Shown here piece after piece: positions 9,532 through 11,109 of a stretch of 11,109 bases of DNA (its first letter is position 1; the number at the start of each line of letters is the position of its first letter). A program made the position numbers and the translations under genes. Below the pieces are notes generated by a model, which was not told the origin of the DNA, did no database searches, and worked only from the letters and a program-made list of their open reading frames with translations. Origin of the DNA: Ectocarpus siliculosus (lineage: Eukaryota > Sar > Phaeophyceae > Ectocarpales > Ectocarpaceae); the NCBI GenBank assembly GCA_000310025.1, contig FN648828.1, forward strand, positions 7,865 to 18,973. The letters run 5' to 3'.

Positions 9532-10304
9532 AAGAGAGAGGTAGATGAACAGTGGGATGAGATAGGGGAAAATCAAACAAACAGAAGCGTGCCCACCTGC
9601 TGCTTCATCCTCGAGATCCGCGGAGTAGGGGCTTGGGCGCCCACACACCTTGTCGACACCGGCTAGGGCCTTCGCCAACACTGAGCTGCTCCTCTCCCTC
9701 GAAAGCCCGGAGATACCTCGCGTCTGGATAGCGATCTGTAGGAGGCTGACAGGCCAATCTGAGTACGGCTTGTCGCGGTGACGTTTGAGGGACCTCTGGG
9801 TCGTGGAGGACGCCACCGACTGCTGCGGTGTTGGGGATGGAGATTTCGCCCTCGACGGCTTTTACCCTTGGTCATCACGACAGGGAGCACCGGTACACCA
9901 AGCGCCGTGCGCGCCGAGCTTCCGGTTGCCGCGCCGTTGCTGCTGGAAGGGTGTTCCGTGTCGAAGGAGTCGTCACTACTGCTGTCGCCACCGGCACCAT
10001 CATCGCCGCCGACATTAACGCCGCCGGCACCAATGCCGCCGATCTCCTCGTCCCTCATGATATCACGCAGGGTTTCCTCCATCCTCGGAGGACCTGATGA
10101 CCTAGCCCCTGTGGCGGCTCTCGCCGGAGGGGGAGATGGATCAGGGGTGTGTAGCGCCGACGTTGCGCCAGAGATGCCTGGGAGCATTCCGCGCGCGCTC
10201 GAACCTTCGCCGGCATCAGCGCCGAGATGGCCCTGCTCTCTGTATCTGGCTGGGGTAGCAGCCACCCGGCGACCAGCAGCCCGTCCCTTTGTGCTGTCTG
10301 CCAT
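8167..10304 (-). CDS. Gene B: three-exon unrecognised basic/acidic protein, with apparent frameshift
   Basis: Minus-strand exons are 10304-9649, 9354-8908 and 8433-8167 (TAA). The start is CACC-ATG-GC, close to the ideal eukaryotic context. The donors are AAG|GTGTGT (9648) and GAG|GTGAGG (8907). The acceptors are CCCTAACCGCTTTTTTTCAG (branch site, T-tract, CAG) and CCCTTGTTGCAG. All junctions are phase 0. The N-terminal part is Ala/Gly/Arg/Pro-rich, then an acidic patch (METLRDIMRDEE-like, MEETLRDIMRDEE, at ~75-87) and a Gly/Asp/Ser segment. After residue ~148 the frame must shift by one base at the A4 run 9860-9863 to reach the convincing coding frame with KRHRDKPYSDWPVSLLQIA and GLSRERSSSVLAKALAG. 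Exon 2 encodes a charged helical region (MIDWEENAYLASRVLEVIAD, RAVELMVAERFRERL, VYFELWKDFKDTDVE). Exon 3 gives VVTHLHDDDHITAAQIDPN followed by a Phe/Val-rich tail whose end is less certain. The basic clusters KRHRDK and GRRKSK resemble nuclear localisation signals. No known domain is recognised. The gene may be real with a sequencing error, or a young pseudogene. Confidence 0.62.
8775..8835 (-). repeat. tRNA-like patch, possible SINE head
   Basis: On the minus strand, TATGCTCACAGCTC (8831-8818) resembles a pol III A box. GGCTTGAATCC (8791-8781) matches the B-box consensus GGTTCGANTCC at about 9 of 11 positions. The starts of the two are about 40 bp apart, as in tRNA genes. The rest does not fold as a functional tRNA: the T-stem does not pair and there is no clear acceptor stem. 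A tRNA-derived SINE relic in intron 2 of gene B is the likeliest reading; chance resemblance is the alternative. Confidence 0.3.
9470..9542. repeat. Compound microsatellite (GT)n(GA)n
   Basis: About 26 bp of alternating GT is followed directly by about 31 bp of alternating GA, and then by a short echo (AAAGAGAGAGG). It lies inside the first intron of gene B (9355-9648), transcribed as (TC)n(AC)n. Short open frames over it are artefacts. Its length is likely polymorphic. Confidence 0.97.
9860..9863 (-). other. Apparent 1-nt frameshift site in gene B exon 1
   Basis: Upstream of this A4 run (minus strand) the frame from the Kozak ATG is convincing. Downstream that same frame becomes Arg/Pro-rich and stops at 9663, while the frame one base off is protein-like and leads in phase to the AAG|GTGTGT donor. 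One extra A in the run would make exon 1 continuous. A small intron (about 74 nt, from a GTACCG donor to a CCGCAG acceptor) would also restore the frame, but it is much shorter than the other introns. Confidence 0.6.
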
Positions 10305-10340
10305 GGTGTCTTGGTTGTGGAGGTGTTGACGGGAAGGTGT

Positions 10341-10358
10341 TGGGTGTGTGTGTGTGTC
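10341..10358. repeat. Short GT repeat in the 5' leader of gene B
   Basis: (GT)n on the + strand (AC on the gene B sense strand) ends about 35 bp before the gene B start codon. It is flanked by two AGGTGTTG-type words (10321 and 10336). It lies in the predicted 5' untranslated leader, which is CA-rich and G-poor on the sense strand. Confidence 0.75.
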
Positions 10359-10422
10359 GTGCTTGTTGGCACCAGGCAAGCGGCGCCATTCATTTGGACA
10401 AATTGGAAGACCAGCTGCAGCA

Positions 10423-10506
10423 CGTATAAAATGAGCCGTTCGGTTCCAAATATCTGGCGCCAAAAAATTGGATTTTTTTGAACAAAAATTTGGAATGTAT
10501 AAAACG
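10423..10506 (+). promoter_or_regulatory. Two TATA-like boxes facing right
   Basis: CGTATAAAATGAGCC (near 10423) and TGTATAAAACGGCCC (near 10497) both read as TATAAAA on the + strand, about 75 bp apart, with a TGGCGCCA palindrome (near 10455) between them. They point away from gene B, into the weak coding candidate at 10549. A TATA role is a guess; they may simply be diverged duplicates. Confidence 0.25.
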
Positions 10507-10548
10507 GCCCTTAGTGCCAAGCCAACCCAGTTGCCGAAAAGGCTTTTG

Positions 10549-10675
10549 TTCGGTATGACTGCTGCTGTTCACCCGTGTCCAAGGAAACAACCTTTGGACC
10601 GTACTTGTTTCGATTTGACGTTGGATCCCTTTACTCCATGGAGCCATTTGAATTGTGGAACTCGCGGGTACGCAA
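10549..10675 (+). CDS. Gene D candidate: first exon ending at a GTAAGT donor
   Basis: An ATG at 10549 opens a frame (start MTAAVHPCPRKQPLDR, later LTLDPFTPWSHLNCG) that reaches the strong donor sequence CGCAA|GTAAGT at 10676. Two TATA-like boxes lie 45-125 bp upstream. The frame is also open to 10468. No matching downstream exon could be fixed; a frame at about 10780-10955 (LHEHLIAHAFAPLIHIEYSQ) is a possible continuation. It would be divergent from gene B. Evidence is thin and no family is recognised. Confidence 0.2.
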
Positions 10676-10959
10676 GTAAGTCTGAGGACATGGTCGTTTT
10701 AACTAAGATCCATTATGTAGGTTGTTAGGGGAACGCCAAGGCGCATACATTGCGGCTTTCGTTCCCTCACTGCGGACGGTCTCACCTTCACGAACATTTA
10801 ATCGCGCACGCTTTCGCCCCACTCATACACATAGAATACAGTCAACTAGGCAAAGCCCTGCATCACCAATGTCGCCGTTTGTTTGCTAATACCTTGCGTG
10901 TCATTCGGGCTTCAGTGAGCGGGGGACCCTTTTGTTGGGGGTACTTACATTATTGGAAG

Positions 10960-11109
10960 CCCACGTGGGACGTCCCATGGGACAGCTCTGGGACGTCCCA
11001 CGTGTCCCATGGTGTCCCATGAGACAGCTAGAGCCGTCCCATGGGACACGGGGGACATCCCGTGGGACGCGTGGGACATCCCATGGGACACCAAGGGACG
11101 CGTGGGCCG
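10960..11109. repeat. Palindromic GTCCCATGGGAC minisatellite, open at window edge
   Basis: Irregular repetition of the half-word GGGAC(A/G) and its complement GTCCC generates many palindromes: CCCACGTGGG (10960), GTCCCATGGGAC (10972 and 11036), ATCCCATGGGA and others, with spacers such as CAGCT, ACGCGT and ACACGG. The array continues to the last base of the window, so its full length and right boundary are unknown. It is not a CRISPR array: spacers are irregular and the units are interleaved in both orientations. Confidence 0.9.

Noticed and set aside
9663-9860. Continuation of the gene B start frame to the stop at 9663
   Set aside because: It is Arg/Pro-rich with no protein-like pattern, while the adjacent frame is helical-looking and reaches a strong in-phase donor.
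10960-11109. CRISPR-like repeat array
   Set aside because: No constant repeat and spacer lengths; units overlap and alternate in orientation, and the window is eukaryotic.
1-11109. Terminal inverted repeats enclosing the gene set
   Set aside because: No matching inverted or direct termini were seen inside the window. If the cluster is an element, its ends lie outside.

Overview
This looks like nuclear DNA of a eukaryote. There are no bacterial-style operons or Shine-Dalgarno-led reading frames. The coding signal comes in short blocks bounded by good GT...AG splice sites with pyrimidine tracts and CTAAC/CTGAC-like branch points, and the blocks join in matching codon phase. Non-coding DNA is full of homopolymer runs, microsatellites and diverged repeats. 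The texture (GC-balanced, introns of about 140-530 bp, Gly/Ser/acidic low-complexity protein segments) fits a stramenopile alga such as a brown alga. That assignment is an inference from style, not from any recognised marker.

I reconstruct three spliced genes, none of which I can assign to a known family. Gene A (+, about 676-4134) has eight predicted exons and encodes about 518 aa ending in a Gly-rich linker, seven six-residue Ser/acidic repeats and an acidic tail. Gene C (+, about 6597-7974) is a smaller protein of 172 or 185 aa in three or four exons; its model is less certain. Gene B (-, 10304 down to 8167) has three exons and about 456 codons. It starts at a near-perfect Kozak ATG and appears to carry a one-base frameshift in its first exon. 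B and C converge, with stop codons about 190 bp apart. A and C are tandem on the + strand.

Region by region: 1-675 has no convincing gene but holds a C19 run. 676-4134 is gene A. 4135-6596 has no convincing gene; it holds a diverged tandem duplication (about 4673-5352), a 31-bp tandem repeat containing palindromes (5845-5916) and a short direct repeat near 6265. 6597-7974 is gene C, with a G/C hairpin and a purine tract in its last intron. 8167-10304 is gene B, with a tRNA-like (possibly SINE-derived) patch in its second intron and a (GT)n(GA)n microsatellite in its first. Beyond 10304 lie two TATA-like boxes facing +, a weak + strand exon candidate ending in a GTAAGT donor, and a dense palindromic GTCCCATGGGAC-type minisatellite that runs off the right edge.

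No functional link between A, B and C can be shown from sequence. Basic stretches in B and acidic tracts in both A and B are compatible with nuclear or chromatin-associated proteins or with accessory genes of a mobile element, but no catalytic motif is visible and no terminal repeats enclosing the set were found.
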